From Cylindrotheca closterium (lineage: Eukaryota > Bacillariophyta > Bacillariophyceae > Bacillariales > Bacillariaceae), in assembly GCA_933822405.4 (NCBI GenBank), contig CAKOGP040001725.1, forward strand, positions 281,922-345,921: a DNA stretch of 64,000 nt, written 5' to 3'. The position numbers and the translations under genes are program-made. Position 1 is the stretch's first letter. Every line of letters starts with the position of its first letter. Below the pieces are notes generated by a model. The model had not been told where the DNA came from and searched no databases. It worked only from the letters and a program-made list of their open reading frames with translations. Positions 52,650 to 63,897 of the stretch are shown one piece after another.

Positions 52650-54417
52650 ATGAGAAAGCCATCAATACAATGTCTTCCGATCCTTGCGTTATTGTTGGAT
52701 GTTTCAAGCTCAGCCGATGCCTCGTCGAACTACGATGATTCGAAAACCAATTCTCAAAGGCTTGATTTGAGTCATCGTCGAACCACGATGAAGTCTGAAC
52801 AGAAGAAGTCCAACATGATCAAAGGGGCTGGAGACCGACAATTGGTGTTACAAGACGTAGATGTACCAGCACGAAAATCCCCGCCTACAGTCTCAAAAGA
52901 CGACTTGAAGTTTCCATATAAACAAGACTGGAAAGACAGGTTCTTGAATCCGCCATCTAATTCCCCCACTGCCGCTCCCTCGATGTCCGATGCGCCCACT
53001 GGAGCTCCTATTACATTCCCTTCCGATGTTCCTTCCGTGTCCAGTGTTCCTAGTGGAGCTCCGAGCTCAGTGGCTTCCAATTCTCCCAGCACGGGTCCCA
53101 GCTCATCACCTACCAAGACTATCAGTTATGTTCCAGGAAAGTTGACCAACTCCCAAAATGGAATGATTCTCAGCGAGGGACTCCAAAGTCGAATCATTGC
53201 AAGAGCCGATCAAAAAGTGCGCTTCAAGGATGGTTCCTTCTCACAAGAAGTATTCCACCAAGAGCCAGATGGTTCTGCCGTCTTTGCGGACCCAGATACC
53301 GGTGGATGGACATATGTGAGCAATTCGGAGCAGTTTCGAGGCAACGGTGGAGTTGGAGCCATTGTGTTTGATAAAGACGGAGAAGTAGTTGACTACAAGA
53401 ATCTGCTGCGAGGAACTTCGCGCAATTGTTCGGGTGGGAAGACGCCATGGTACGTATAAGTTGTGTTGCTGAAATGGGTTCCTCTGGTATGATTGAGATC
53501 GATTGAATGATTCACCATCTGATTCTTCTATTGTTTGTGCTTTTTATTTCGTTATTTGATTGGAAAGGAACACATGGGTATCATGCGAAGAGTGGCGGGA
53601 AGGAAAGATTTGGCAGATTGATCCGCAAGGGATACGGTCACCAGAAGTGACATCCCTGAGCCCGGCATTTGGAGACTTTGAATCCTTTGCCTACGATGTT
53701 CGCGATTTCGAGAAACCGCGATTCTTTGTCACAGAAGACAATAGACAAGGTGCGCTGCGGCGGTTCACACCCACCAATCCCAACTGGGATGATCCGTGGA
53801 CGATTCTACACGGGGATGGGACACTTGAATATCTAGTGCTGGTTCCACTTGGTGGAGGCAGAGACGACACTGTTGGGGCATACTATTGGACAACAGATCT
53901 AAACATCGCTAGAGCAAATGCCGAATTCTTTTATCGGTATACCGAGGGTTTGGACGTATACGACAACGAAATGTTTGTCGTCTCCAAGACGCAAAAATCA
54001 CTTTTCATCTTGGATCTGGATGGCAATACCTACAGACGCTTTGACACAGATTTTGGTCTCTTTGATGGGCAACCAGATCAGATGAAGCGGCTTATCAAAA
54101 ATGGTCCTTCCAATGTTGAATTTAGCAGCACATTTGACGCCAAGGAAGCTGAAGAAGAACCACTGCTGTATTTCTGTGAAGATAGTGGAGAAGAGAACGG
54201 AATCCATGCCAGGGATGCTAACAACTGGTTCTACACAATCTTGGAATCAAACAATGGCAGCAGGGAAACTTCAGGGCTTGCCTTTTCTCCGGATGGAAAA
54301 CATATGTACTTTTCGTATCAATTTCAAGGCATCATCTTTGACGTTTGGCGGGAAGATGGATTGCCATTCTACGGCAAGACACTCGATGTACATTATCACG
54401 CGCAACAAGGAAGATAG
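52650..54417 (+). CDS. secreted DUF839/PhoX-like protein, 2 exons
   Basis: Exons 52650-53449 and 53568-54417 (118-nt intron, 549 aa). The signal peptide begins MRKPSIQCLPIL, very like the SGNH genes' MRKS..RCLPIL. The shared head is complete: MIKGAGDRQLVL, ARKSPPTVSKDDLKFPY, DWKDRFL. A ~50-residue PS linker precedes the propeller from about residue 157 (SYVPGKL). NCSGGKTPW-NTWVSCEE spans the intron; RFFVTEDN, GLFDGQPDQMKRLI, LLYFCEDSG and GLAFSPDGKHMYFS follow. The PhoX-type family suggests a Ca/Fe phosphatase; the Cys of NCSGG matches a proposed metal ligand. Confidence 0.87.
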
Positions 54418-54809
54418 TCTGGATTGTGGTGTAAAGCATGAAGTGCAGACTTAGGTTAGATTTAGAGTTATGATAGATTTAGATTGCAATATTCAATATG
54501 CAGATTTTCAAGGCAACGTTGAATCTACTATAGTAGGATTAATATAAAATACAGTACAGTGTACAGTATATATTCATCTCGATGCGTCCCAGTAAGACAA
54601 AAAGTCGTTGGGATTGCGGAAAATTCTTGAAACTTGCGAAAATTCTGAACCGTGCAAAAAGAAACGGGCGCCAGCCGAGCATCTCGCCAAAATACCAAAC
54701 GTCACATGATTGACGGATCACTCATAATCTGCAAGTTTCGCTCAACAAACCGGAACATTTCATAGTGAGCGAACCTTGCTGTCCCATACATACATCATCC
54801 GCTAACAGA
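54418..54809. other. intergenic
   Basis: No feature seen. Confidence 0.4.
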
Positions 54810-56491
54810 ATGAGAAAGTCTACAAGTCACTACCTATCAATATTTGCACTTATTTCTTGGCAAGGCGGAGTTTCATCAAGTCTGGTTGAAGAAGTGGCCA
54901 TCTCTGCCAATCTGGACACCGAATCTGGAAATCAACAGAAACAAGACAATCGCAAGTTAAAAGAGAAAACTATCAAGGGGACAAGGAAGCTTACTGAGGA
55001 TTATTTACGACTACAACCTGAAGGAACATGGAGCGCCTGGACAAATGAACGACGTGTTCCTAAGAAGAAGGAGTCAATTTTGTACAACCGTGCTGACGGT
55101 GGAGTACCTCGCCCACTAGATATTCTCATAGACGTGCAAAGTCCCACATCGTCACCTAGCTCATCGCCTACACAGACAATAAGTTACGTTCCAGGAAAAC
55201 TGAACTTCAGTCAAAATGGGCTACTGCTGAGTGAAGGACTACAGAGTAGAATCATCGCCAAGTCGGCGGAGAAGGTGCAACTCGTTGATGGATCTTCCTC
55301 AAGCTATGGCTTTCATCGCAGTCCCGACGGCGCTGCAGTTTTTGCCGATCCAGATACTGGGGGCTGGATTTATGTCAGCAACTCGGAGGCGGCGTATGGT
55401 GATGGCGGCGTGGGCGCAATCTCTTTCAATGCAGATGGTGAGGTCGTTGGCTTTAAGATTCTCCAAGTGGGAACCTCGTGGAATTGTTCAGGAGGGAAAA
55501 CGCCATGGTACGTGTCAAGAGAAAAGAAATTTATCCAGGATGATACCGGTATCGATTTTTACTCATCACCTATTATATTTCATTCTCCTGTTCGTGTTTT
55601 CATCGGGACAGGAACACATGGGTATCTTGTGAAGAGTATTGGGACGGCAGAATCTGGCAAGTCGATCCAAAAGGACTACGCCCTCCCGAAGTGACATCTA
55701 TTAGCACCGACAATCTAGGATATTTTGAGTCATTTGCATACGACATACGCGATTTTGATACGCCTCGGTTCTTTGTGACAGAAGATTCTGAGTTCGGTGC
55801 ATTACGGCGGTACACCCCCTCCGATCCAAACTGGGATGATCCATGGTCGATTTTGCATGGGGAAGGAACGATGGATTATCTTGTATTGGAACCATCCGGT
55901 GGAAATCGATGGGATAGAGCGGGGACTTTCTCTTGGACGACGAACTTCCGGATTGGGCAAAACAGTGCCATTCGGTTTTATCAGCATACCGAGGGTCTAG
56001 ACGTATACGACAATGAACTCTTTATTGTCTCCAAGGCGCAGCGCTCTCTGTTCATTCTCGATTTGGACAACAATACGTATGAACGTCACTCGACCGATTC
56101 TGGTTTGTTTGATGGACAGCCCGACCAAATGCAACGCCTGATCAAGAATGGTCCTTCCAACGTTGAATCGAGCAATACATTCAAAGCCAATGAAGCTGAA
56201 GAAGAGCCTCTCTTGTATTTCTGTGAGGAGGTTGGTACAGCCAATGGCATTCATGCTCGCGACGCCAACGGATGGTTCTACACGATCCTTGAATCTTCGC
56301 AATATGGTAGAGAGACGTCTGGACTCGCATTTTCTCCTGACGGAAAGCATATGTACTTTTCGTATCAATCCGCGGGAATTATTTTTGATATTTGGCGAGA
56401 TGATGGGTTGCGCTTTTATGGAAAATCACTAGACGTTCATTACCATGAGAAACCAGATGTTCCAGACCAAGAAAGAGACATGTGGGCATAA
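54810..56491 (+). CDS. secreted DUF839/PhoX-like protein, 2 exons
   Basis: Exons 54810-55507 and 55612-56491 (104-nt intron containing a TACCGGTA, 525 aa). Signal peptide MRKSTSHYLSIF. The head is reduced: TIKGTRKL is clear, but the SKDDLK element is lost and the PS linker is only about ten residues. The propeller starts near 124 (SYVPGKL) with NCSGGKTPW-NTWVSCEEY across the intron, RFFVTEDS, FDGQPDQMQRLIKNGPSNVE, LLYFCEEVG and GLAFSPDGKHMYFS. It ends in a short acidic tail, RDMWA, shared with the next paralogue's RDMWS. Confidence 0.86.
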
Positions 56492-57936
56492 TAAAGGGTA
56501 CCGAACGTTGTGTACGGCAGGTTCGAAATCTGATAGTGGGCGTCGCAGGACACGCATACACATACCACACAAACCACATTTACAAGGTAGTGTAGATGTT
56601 GGAAATAAGCATAATTCATAATATGTTATTAGCTATAGCGACATTAGAGTATATGGAGACATTCTTAGTACCGGTATATAGATGTTTTCTTGAAGGAGAT
56701 GCCACACAAAGAGAATGGGACCGGAACGTCGATAACACGAGGTAGCAAGCAATGGCTTTGTCCAACAATACTTGAATGAATGATGGAGGAAGTATAGAAT
56801 AAATCACTGTGCGGCACTGGTCATACTTGTCAACTGTTTTGTCAGGAGGCCCACTGGCGAACGAAACCAACACTATCACGGTATCATATCATCACGCGAA
56901 AGTCATGAACTTGAACGATCGGCGGTACTGGTTGCAAGCTCATGGCGACAGGGTACGATACGAAACACGGCATAAGCCGATGAGTTGTGTTTCCCAAAAG
57001 ATAAAATGACGTTGACAAGAACGACGTTGACAAGAACGACGTTGACAAGAACCATTGACACACTGCATCCGTTGACAGAGCAGGAATTTAGTGGCATGGT
57101 TCGCAAAGGACGTTTTGTCAACTATGCCTTCCACCAAGACCCATCTCTTCTTCAGATTGTTTTTTAAATGATTGCGTCTTTGGATTCTGATCCGAACCAT
57201 ACATTTTGCAACTATAGTTTCTATTCCAGCTCGACAGGAAGATACGAATCATTACAGTGCCAAAAAGACCAAGGAAACTGTTTTTCTAGCACGTCGATTG
57301 CACCTGGTACTTGCAAGCGCAGCGCAAATCATCTTAGTGAAGAGCTTTTACCTGGACTTATAGATCATTGCGAAGTTCCTGCTTGCTTTGCCACTGAACA
57401 AAAGCAAACTTTTATTCTTTCTGGAATCTGATTTAGGATTTATATATAAAATGAGACGAATGCATGTTGTTGTGTTGTTTTCAAGGTCTCTATAAGCCAC
57501 TCATTTGCGCAGTCGAGTCTTCATCATTGGATTTCTGTGTGATCGTCGATAGGCAGTTTCAAATGAGAAAAATCATCTTCGTGGTCCAACTTCGTCCATA
57601 TATACTGCATATAAATGATAGTTCATCTTGCTTTGATTTCCAATCTTCGCGGATTCATCTCATTGGAAGTTTGGACAGGTGCAGTGTGTGTAGTGTGATC
57701 ATATCGTACACATGATGGGAAATTGATTTTCACCGGTGTTTTAACGGCACCGACGGAATTCGTTTATAGAATTTACCGTTCAACGCGCGGCGATTCATCC
57801 CGAAATCGCTGATATTGAAAATGAATTTTCACCATTTTCCAGACCCCTTTGCATCATTCTTTCTAAGCACGTGCCTTGACTATCAAAAGACTTATAACAG
57901 AAAAAGCTACACTATCGAGTGTCGATCCATCACAAA
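56492..57936. other. 1.4-kb stretch without a confident gene
   Basis: Contains TACCGGTA at 56669 and three copies of a 15-bp unit at 57008-57052. Short frames at 56985-57167 and 57168-57431 lack features and are not called. Confidence 0.4.
57008..57052. repeat. 3 x 15-bp tandem repeat
   Basis: Three exact copies of GACGTTGACAAGAAC in tandem, in a region without a gene. Confidence 0.9.
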
Positions 57937-59706
57937 ATGAAAACTTCTTCGAGTTACTGCTTACCTGTCCTTGCATTGCTTCTAAATCGTGGGCAACTAG
58001 CAGATGCCTCAAAGTCGTCTGAGAATGTAAACAACAACGACACCAATCCTAGAATGGAATATGCGAATGGTAATCCCAAGTCCAAGACAACAAGCAAAAT
58101 CAAAGGAACGGAAAGTGGTCATCTAGAAGATCAGCGTGAACTACAATACTCGGCAGGGCCCCCACGGAAACAACCAGCAGCTCAGACACCTCCTACCACC
58201 AATTCAAAAGGAGACTTGATCATTCCACATGAGGCAAAGTGGCCACTTTCCACGTCAACGACGACATGGGAGCAGGGCATGTTGTCACCAACAGAAGCTC
58301 CTTCGGAAACGCCTAGTGAAATGCCTAGTTTCTCGCCTACCAAGATTGCAAGCGCGACTCTTGCTGGCTTGAGCTACATTCCTGGAAAGTTAAACAACTA
58401 TCAGAACGGATTACTTCTGAGTGAAGGATTACAGAGTCGAATCATTGCAACTTCCATGGAAAAGGTTGAGCTCGCTGATGGGACCTATTCACGTTTTGGT
58501 TTTCACGATAGTCCCGATGGCGCTGCCGTCTTTGCGGATCCCGAGAGTGGTGGATGGAGTTACGTCAGCAACTCGGAACGAGAAAATGGCGATGGTGGTG
58601 TAGGAGCCATTGTTTTCAATGCGGATGGAGAAGTTGTGGGATACAAACACCTTCAAGTGGGAACATCTTACAACTGTTCGGGCGGAAAAACACCATGGTA
58701 GGTACTGCCAAGAAAATGTGGAGATGAATAACATGAAGCTGGTTTCCACAAAGAATCTCACCATTCTTTCTTTTTGAACAACAACAACAACAACAACGAC
58801 AATAATAATAATAATAACAGGGACACATGGGTGTCGTGCGAAGAGCACGACTATGGACGGATTTGGCAGGTGGACCCCACTGGACTCCGCCCCCCGGAAG
58901 AAACTTCGATGAGTGCCACCCTTGGTAAATTTGAATCCTTTGCCTACGACATTCGTAATTTTGACAAGCCACAGTTCTTTGTCACGGAGGATAACACTTA
59001 TGGTGCACTGAGACGGTTCACTGCTTCCAATCCCAACTGGGATGATCCCTGGTCTATTTTGCATGGAGAGGGTGTTTTGGAGTATCTAGTGTTGTTGCCA
59101 TCCACTGGAGATCGATGGGACGAAGAAGGAACCTACTACTGGACGGATGATTTGGACGCCGCCAAATCAAACGCCAGAAGTTTCTACATGCATACGGAAG
59201 GATTGGATGTGTACCACAATGAACTATTCTTGGCATCCAAGGTGCAATACTCTTTGTTCATATTAGATTTGGACAGCGACACCTACAAACGCTTCCCCAC
59301 AGATGTGGGTCTCTTTGATGGCCAGCCAGACCAAATGAAGCGACTCATTAGGGATGGCAATGTCGAAACCAGCAGCACGTTTGATGTCAATGAACCGGAA
59401 GAAGAACCCCTTTTGTATTTCTGTGAAGAATTGGGCGACTCCCAAGGGATTCATGCTCGGGATGCCAACAATTGGTATTACACTATATTGGAATCGTCGG
59501 AATATGGCAGAGAGACGACTGGATTGGCATTCTCTCCCGATGGAAAGCACATGTACTTTTCGTTTCAATGGGCAGGAGTCATCTTTGATATTTGGCGAGA
59601 CGACGGCTTGCCCTTTTATGGAAAGACCCTCGATGTTCACTACCATCATCGACCGGACGAGAATGATGAAGCAGCAACTCGAGGAGGCCGAGACATGTGG
59701 TCGTAA
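57937..59706 (+). CDS. secreted DUF839/PhoX-like protein, 2 exons
   Basis: Exons 57937-58697 and 58821-59706 (123-nt intron, 548 aa). Signal peptide MKTSSSYCLPVLALLL. Head diverged: KIKGTESG, QRELQY, a proline stretch, SKGDLIIP and W. Short linker PTEAPSETPSEMPS. Propeller from about 145 (SYIPGKL), NCSGGKTPW-DTWVSCEE across the intron, FFVTEDN, FDGQPDQMKRLI, LLYFCEELG, GLAFSPDGKHMYFS. The intron's 3' end is an ACA/AAT microsatellite running straight into the acceptor AG. Tail RDMWS. Confidence 0.86.
58777..58817 (+). repeat. trinucleotide microsatellite at a splice acceptor
   Basis: (AAC)n then (AAT)n runs into AACAG, the acceptor of the intron. The pyrimidine tract is upstream (TTCTTTCTTTTTG). 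Confidence 0.85.
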
Positions 59707-61053
59707 TGTAAGGAATTCCTATTTGGCATGCAGCATCATCCACTGGGAAATAGCAACTACTTCCCGAATGCTGCATAGGATATTGCTAGAGTAAGGATGA
59801 ATGAATGAATGAATGAATGAATGAATCCTAATAGTGTATTGTTGATTTTCATCAAACTTGATTGATGACATGATTACTACCATACCAGAGATACTTCATT
59901 AGTGCAGAATCGTCGTAGACGAGCAAGATCATAGGACTCCTATGCCCGAATGTGGCACTCCAACGAGAAGCAAGAAACTTGTTGTTTGTGTGTCAACAAG
60001 CAGCGAACAGAACGCAGGTGTATTGTCATCATCATTCCAAAATGTGTAGACATGTCTCAGCAAAAAGCCAAATTGCTAGCTATTCATCAATGCCATATTT
60101 TTCAACGAAGGCCCAGTCGAAACGATAAGGAAGCTTTCTAGGACATACCATTCCCTTGACTTGTTTCTACCGGTATTGCAAAGCCTCCTCCATCAACACA
60201 GGCAGGCAGTAAAATCCAAAATCCAATGGATCGCAGTGACGTCACTCTTCAACATCAGTTTTCTTGCCCTCTTGCATCCTTCACCAAAGTTGTGTGCATC
60301 CTTCCCACCGAAGAAAGTTTCAAAGTTGTGTGCATCCCTCCCACTACCAAGGGACACGTGTATATTATCATAGTTTCAAAAAATATCCTACAGCCTTCCC
60401 ACGGCATTTTGCCATTTTTCCGAACCGTTGAATGTTCGTGGTTCGCAAAATACCACAGTTTGTTTTTTCTGGTCAGAATCGATCAATGAAATATATACAA
60501 ATCTGTAGACAACATAAATTTGAATTCACTATCTCACATCTTATTCACGTAACTTGTACAGGTCACTTTCAGTAGGAACTACTACGCAAGCGAAAAAAGA
60601 CGCTATATCTGCCAAATAAATAAAAATGGAACGATCCCCTTGCGTATTGCTTTGCCATCTCTCTCTCATCATCAGTCATCTCTCATCCGTTTGCCGTCCA
60701 ACAACCATTGATGCAAACGCGGATAAACCTGTATTGCACACAATAATAAAGCATCAACTTCTACCATCATCATTGAAATTGAACGGCTGAACCATTCAAG
60801 AATTCGTATTGCTAACGGAACCATTGAAACGAAACGATTGACCCATCCCCTGCCCACTGAAAAAGGATTCCATTCCTTCCACATTTGCATTCCAAGCTTT
60901 TCATCCAGAAACCACCTACAGTATTTTGATTATCTGTACACTGCAATCATTCATTCTAGTAAGAAGCAGAACAGTCACTCCCTGACCCTCAGCTTCAAAA
61001 GAATTGCACTGCCAACTCAATCAAAACAGACCGGTACAACTTATTGCTACATT
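59707..61053. other. 1.3-kb stretch without a confident gene
   Basis: Contains an ATGA tetranucleotide run (59797-59826), TACCGGTA at 60168 and a perfect CRE palindrome TGACGTCA at 60237-60244. No coding feature is supported. Confidence 0.4.
59797..59826. repeat. ATGA tetranucleotide microsatellite
   Basis: About seven uninterrupted ATGA units. Confidence 0.9.
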
Positions 61054-61746
61054 ATGTCCAATAGCAATAGCAACAGCATCGAACGAACGCGACAAGACAT
61101 GTCATCGTCGCCCATTCAACCATCCGCAAGGTAAGAGAGACTTTGGTCTTTGCTTTAGACGCTACCTCGATGTCGTTGTATTCACACGACTCACTGTCAT
61201 TGGTTTCTTGCATCATTTATTCATGTTAGACTTCATCAGAATGCATCAGTCGGCAAGGAAAATTGCGTCAAAAAGTACGATGACCGCTTGCAACCATCAC
61301 AGCGATTCTTGTTGAAGAATACTAATAGCACCGATGCAAAGAGTCTTTCCAGCAAATCAATGCTGAGTGGACAATTGGGCCAAAAACGACGTCTATCGGA
61401 CATTACTACTAGCAGTGCCATGGTTCCACAACAAACCACCACAACAACAACAACAACTCAAGGTGCTGTCAGAACCGACTTTTACCGGGACAGCTCGCCT
61501 GTTCCCTTGCACATTCAAGATGACTATTCGCGTCACATGGAGGAAGAACGTCGCCGCCACTGTTCCGATCCAGTGGCTGCCTTTTTGAATCGTCAGTTCC
61601 ATGATGAAGATCATCATTATCAAGACAATAAGTTGATGGTGCCATTGCAAGTTTGGGGAAACCGCAACCACAATTGGCAAGTCTCGGCTATCAACCAACA
61701 GATACTGCGGCCAAAGCCCGTTCGGCCCACTGCTATGCTTCCATGA
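61054..61746 (+). CDS. small hydrophilic protein of unknown function, 2 exons
   Basis: Exons 61054-61130 and 61230-61746 with a 99-nt GT-AG intron (197 aa). The splice turns P-S-A-R into a continuous frame with LHQNASVGKENC. The protein is Ser/Asn rich at the start, has KRRLSD, a poly-Thr run encoded by an ACA repeat, EEERRRHCSD, and a C-terminal QVWGNRNHNWQVSAINQQI. No signal peptide, membrane helix or known domain is visible. Evidence for being real is the long frame plus a consistent intron; the function is unknown. Confidence 0.6.
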
Positions 61747-62090
61747 TTCATATACATAAATGAATGCTCAGATAGATTTGGGAATGATTGTGTTCCCTTT
61801 CTCGTATAATCTGTACTGTAAATAAGTCTTACTGCTATGATGTAGATTTTCTCTTGACACATTCCTTAGTGTGATGGCTAGTTGAAGCCGCTACTTTCTC
61901 TGTGAAGCATACTGAATCGAGTGCCGGTATATCGGCGTGAGTATGAAAGGTAGCATTTTTTGCGGTGTTGAATAAGACTAGACAGGAATCTTTTCGTTTG
62001 ACGGATACAATTCATTATATTTATATATATATATGTATATATAAGATTATTCATACATGCAATTTGACAATCCTTTACATGCCGTCACTC
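61747..62090. other. intergenic, convergent gene ends
   Basis: AT-rich with a TA microsatellite near 62017-62042. No gene. Confidence 0.4.
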
Positions 62091-63052
62091 TCAGTGCACC
62101 TCTCTAGAGCCGGAATCCGACTGCGTAGTTGTCATTTCACCTTCTTTCTCTGCCTCTTCTTTGCCGCCATTAAAGGCACGATCCACCACTTGATCGATGA
62201 CGACCTCGTCCTCGTCCTCCTTTTCGGCACGCATACTTGTATCATTCTGATCTTTTTCTTCTTCTCCTCCTCCTCCTCCTCCTCCTCCTTTATTGTTTCG
62301 ATTATCAGCAGGTGGTTCCGTCATGCCTTGTTCGGCGGCAAGATACCATTCGGTGAACAAAAAGGCAGTGGTAATCGAAAGGACAAAGGAATCGTCAAAC
62401 ATTTGCTCGGTCATTTGGATCCATTCCTCATTCGTCGAGTCGTCGTCCAGCAATGGATACAGTCCATCCCATCCCATGGAATGTGACATAATGAGCATTC
62501 CAATCCAAAATCGTTGGAGGGCAATGGTTTGCATGTACCCCACCAAACGAATGGCCCAATGCTTGTGCTTGGGAATGTCTCTCCAAAAAGCGTACCTCCA
62601 TGCTTGGGCGACACAAAAGATGCTGGCGCAGCACAGAATGTATGAAACAAGTTTGACAATGTGACTCTTGGTCGTTGCCGCCAAACCAAATCCAGTAATG
62701 GTTTGGACCAACAGCACAACCATCAAAAAGCGGCCCAGCATGCGATGGAATTTCTTGTAGTTGCGTCGGATCTTTGGAATCAGCTGCAAAAAGTACAGAT
62801 TCCACCACAAAATGGCCCCAATCACATGGGGTAAAAAATAAACGTATCGCACATCCGAAAAGTAGGATTTTTGGTGGTTTCCTGAAATCCGAGTTCGAGC
62901 TCTTCTACTGCCCCGTCGTTTTCTTGAATGCGCTTGAGATTGTATCGCTTGTCCCAGAATCGATTATTCAATACGCCCGACATGGAGAACGCCCATGTAA
63001 TGATGTATAGAAGAAAGAGGCAGATGGCGACAAGTCGATGGCGGCAGGACAT
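62091..63052 (-). CDS. DUF2306-like multi-pass membrane protein with a frame break
   Basis: The first frame starts at an ATG (63052) with one membrane helix (CLFLLYIITWAFSMSG) and runs to a stop at 62822. The homologous continuation lies in another frame, readable from upstream of 62852, with VYFLPHVIGAILWW, the FHRMLGRF block, further helices and HWAIRLVGYMQTIALQRFW. Those blocks resemble the DUF2306 family (PF10067). The tail is Gly/Glu/Asp rich. The two frames overlap at about 62822-62900 with no convincing GT-AG pair, so either a very short intron or a single-base indel joins them. The function is unknown; DUF2306 members are membrane proteins with conserved His. Confidence 0.6.
62261..62289. 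repeat. TCC trinucleotide run inside a coding tail
   Basis: About nine TCC units, read on the minus strand as a poly-Gly stretch between NNK and EEEKD. Confidence 0.85.
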
Positions 63053-63897
63053 ATTTGTTTTTTGTTGGGGTGTGTTTCGTGTTCAGATTTTCAATTTATG
63101 AGATCGTCAAAGAGATCTTTCTTGGATTCTTGTGATGCGCCAAAAGGTGTATTGCCATCATCTCTTTAGACATGATTGTTCGGATTGCTTCTTTAGGTAC
63201 AATGCTGGTGAATACCGGTATTCGATTGCTGCAGAGTAATGTTCCATTGGAACATCACGATTTGTGGTTTTGTATCGTGTTTCAAATGATAGTCACTAAA
63301 GGAGTACCCTTGAGTCATATGGGTCGGCGATCCTACTGACTCCTCCGACCTTTCATCATCTTTACCACCTACTAAAAATCTGCCGTCTGACCTTGCGCAC
63401 ACACGAAAAATCGTCAAGCTCCCTCATCACTGCAAGATAGGACAATAGTGTAGCTACAGGTACGATGATGAAAGGAGATTGGTGTCTCGACAACAACAGC
63501 AACAATGACAATAGTAGGAGCATACGATGGAATATAGAGGCAGTAGTAATGGGATAGAGGAGTCTGATTGTATTGGGGTTTTGATTTGGTTGATTGATGA
63601 TTGGATTGTGGAACGATTGACCTGAGTGCTATGGAATGGAAACTGTCTACAAAGAGTTACCAGTTGGATCCATCGATCAATGCAATCAATCAAACAAACA
63701 AACAAACAAAATACTGTGCAATGCAATCAATTTTGATCTCCTTGGGTACTGCTTCATGCAATTGCTCTGTTGAAAGTCTTGCTGCTGTTGGAGACATATC
63801 GTCTTGATGAGATGTTGAAATCTATTTACAGACCTGTTTCCTCACATTTGCTCTATTTCTCTTTTACCATTTTCAGAAGTATTATCTATTTGCCACA
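63053..63897. other. divergent promoter region of the membrane gene and eS26
   Basis: Contains TACCGGTA at 63213 and a CAAA microsatellite (63690-63710). A TTTTCAG 23 bases before the eS26 ATG could be the acceptor of a 5'UTR intron, but no donor is assigned. Confidence 0.4.

Noticed and set aside
56985..57167. 60-codon frame with Thr-Leu-Thr-Arg repeats
   Set aside because: The repeats are just the three 15-bp DNA units; nothing else supports coding.
57168..57431. 87-codon Cys-containing frame
   Set aside because: No signal peptide, no domain and no similarity to the neighbouring family.
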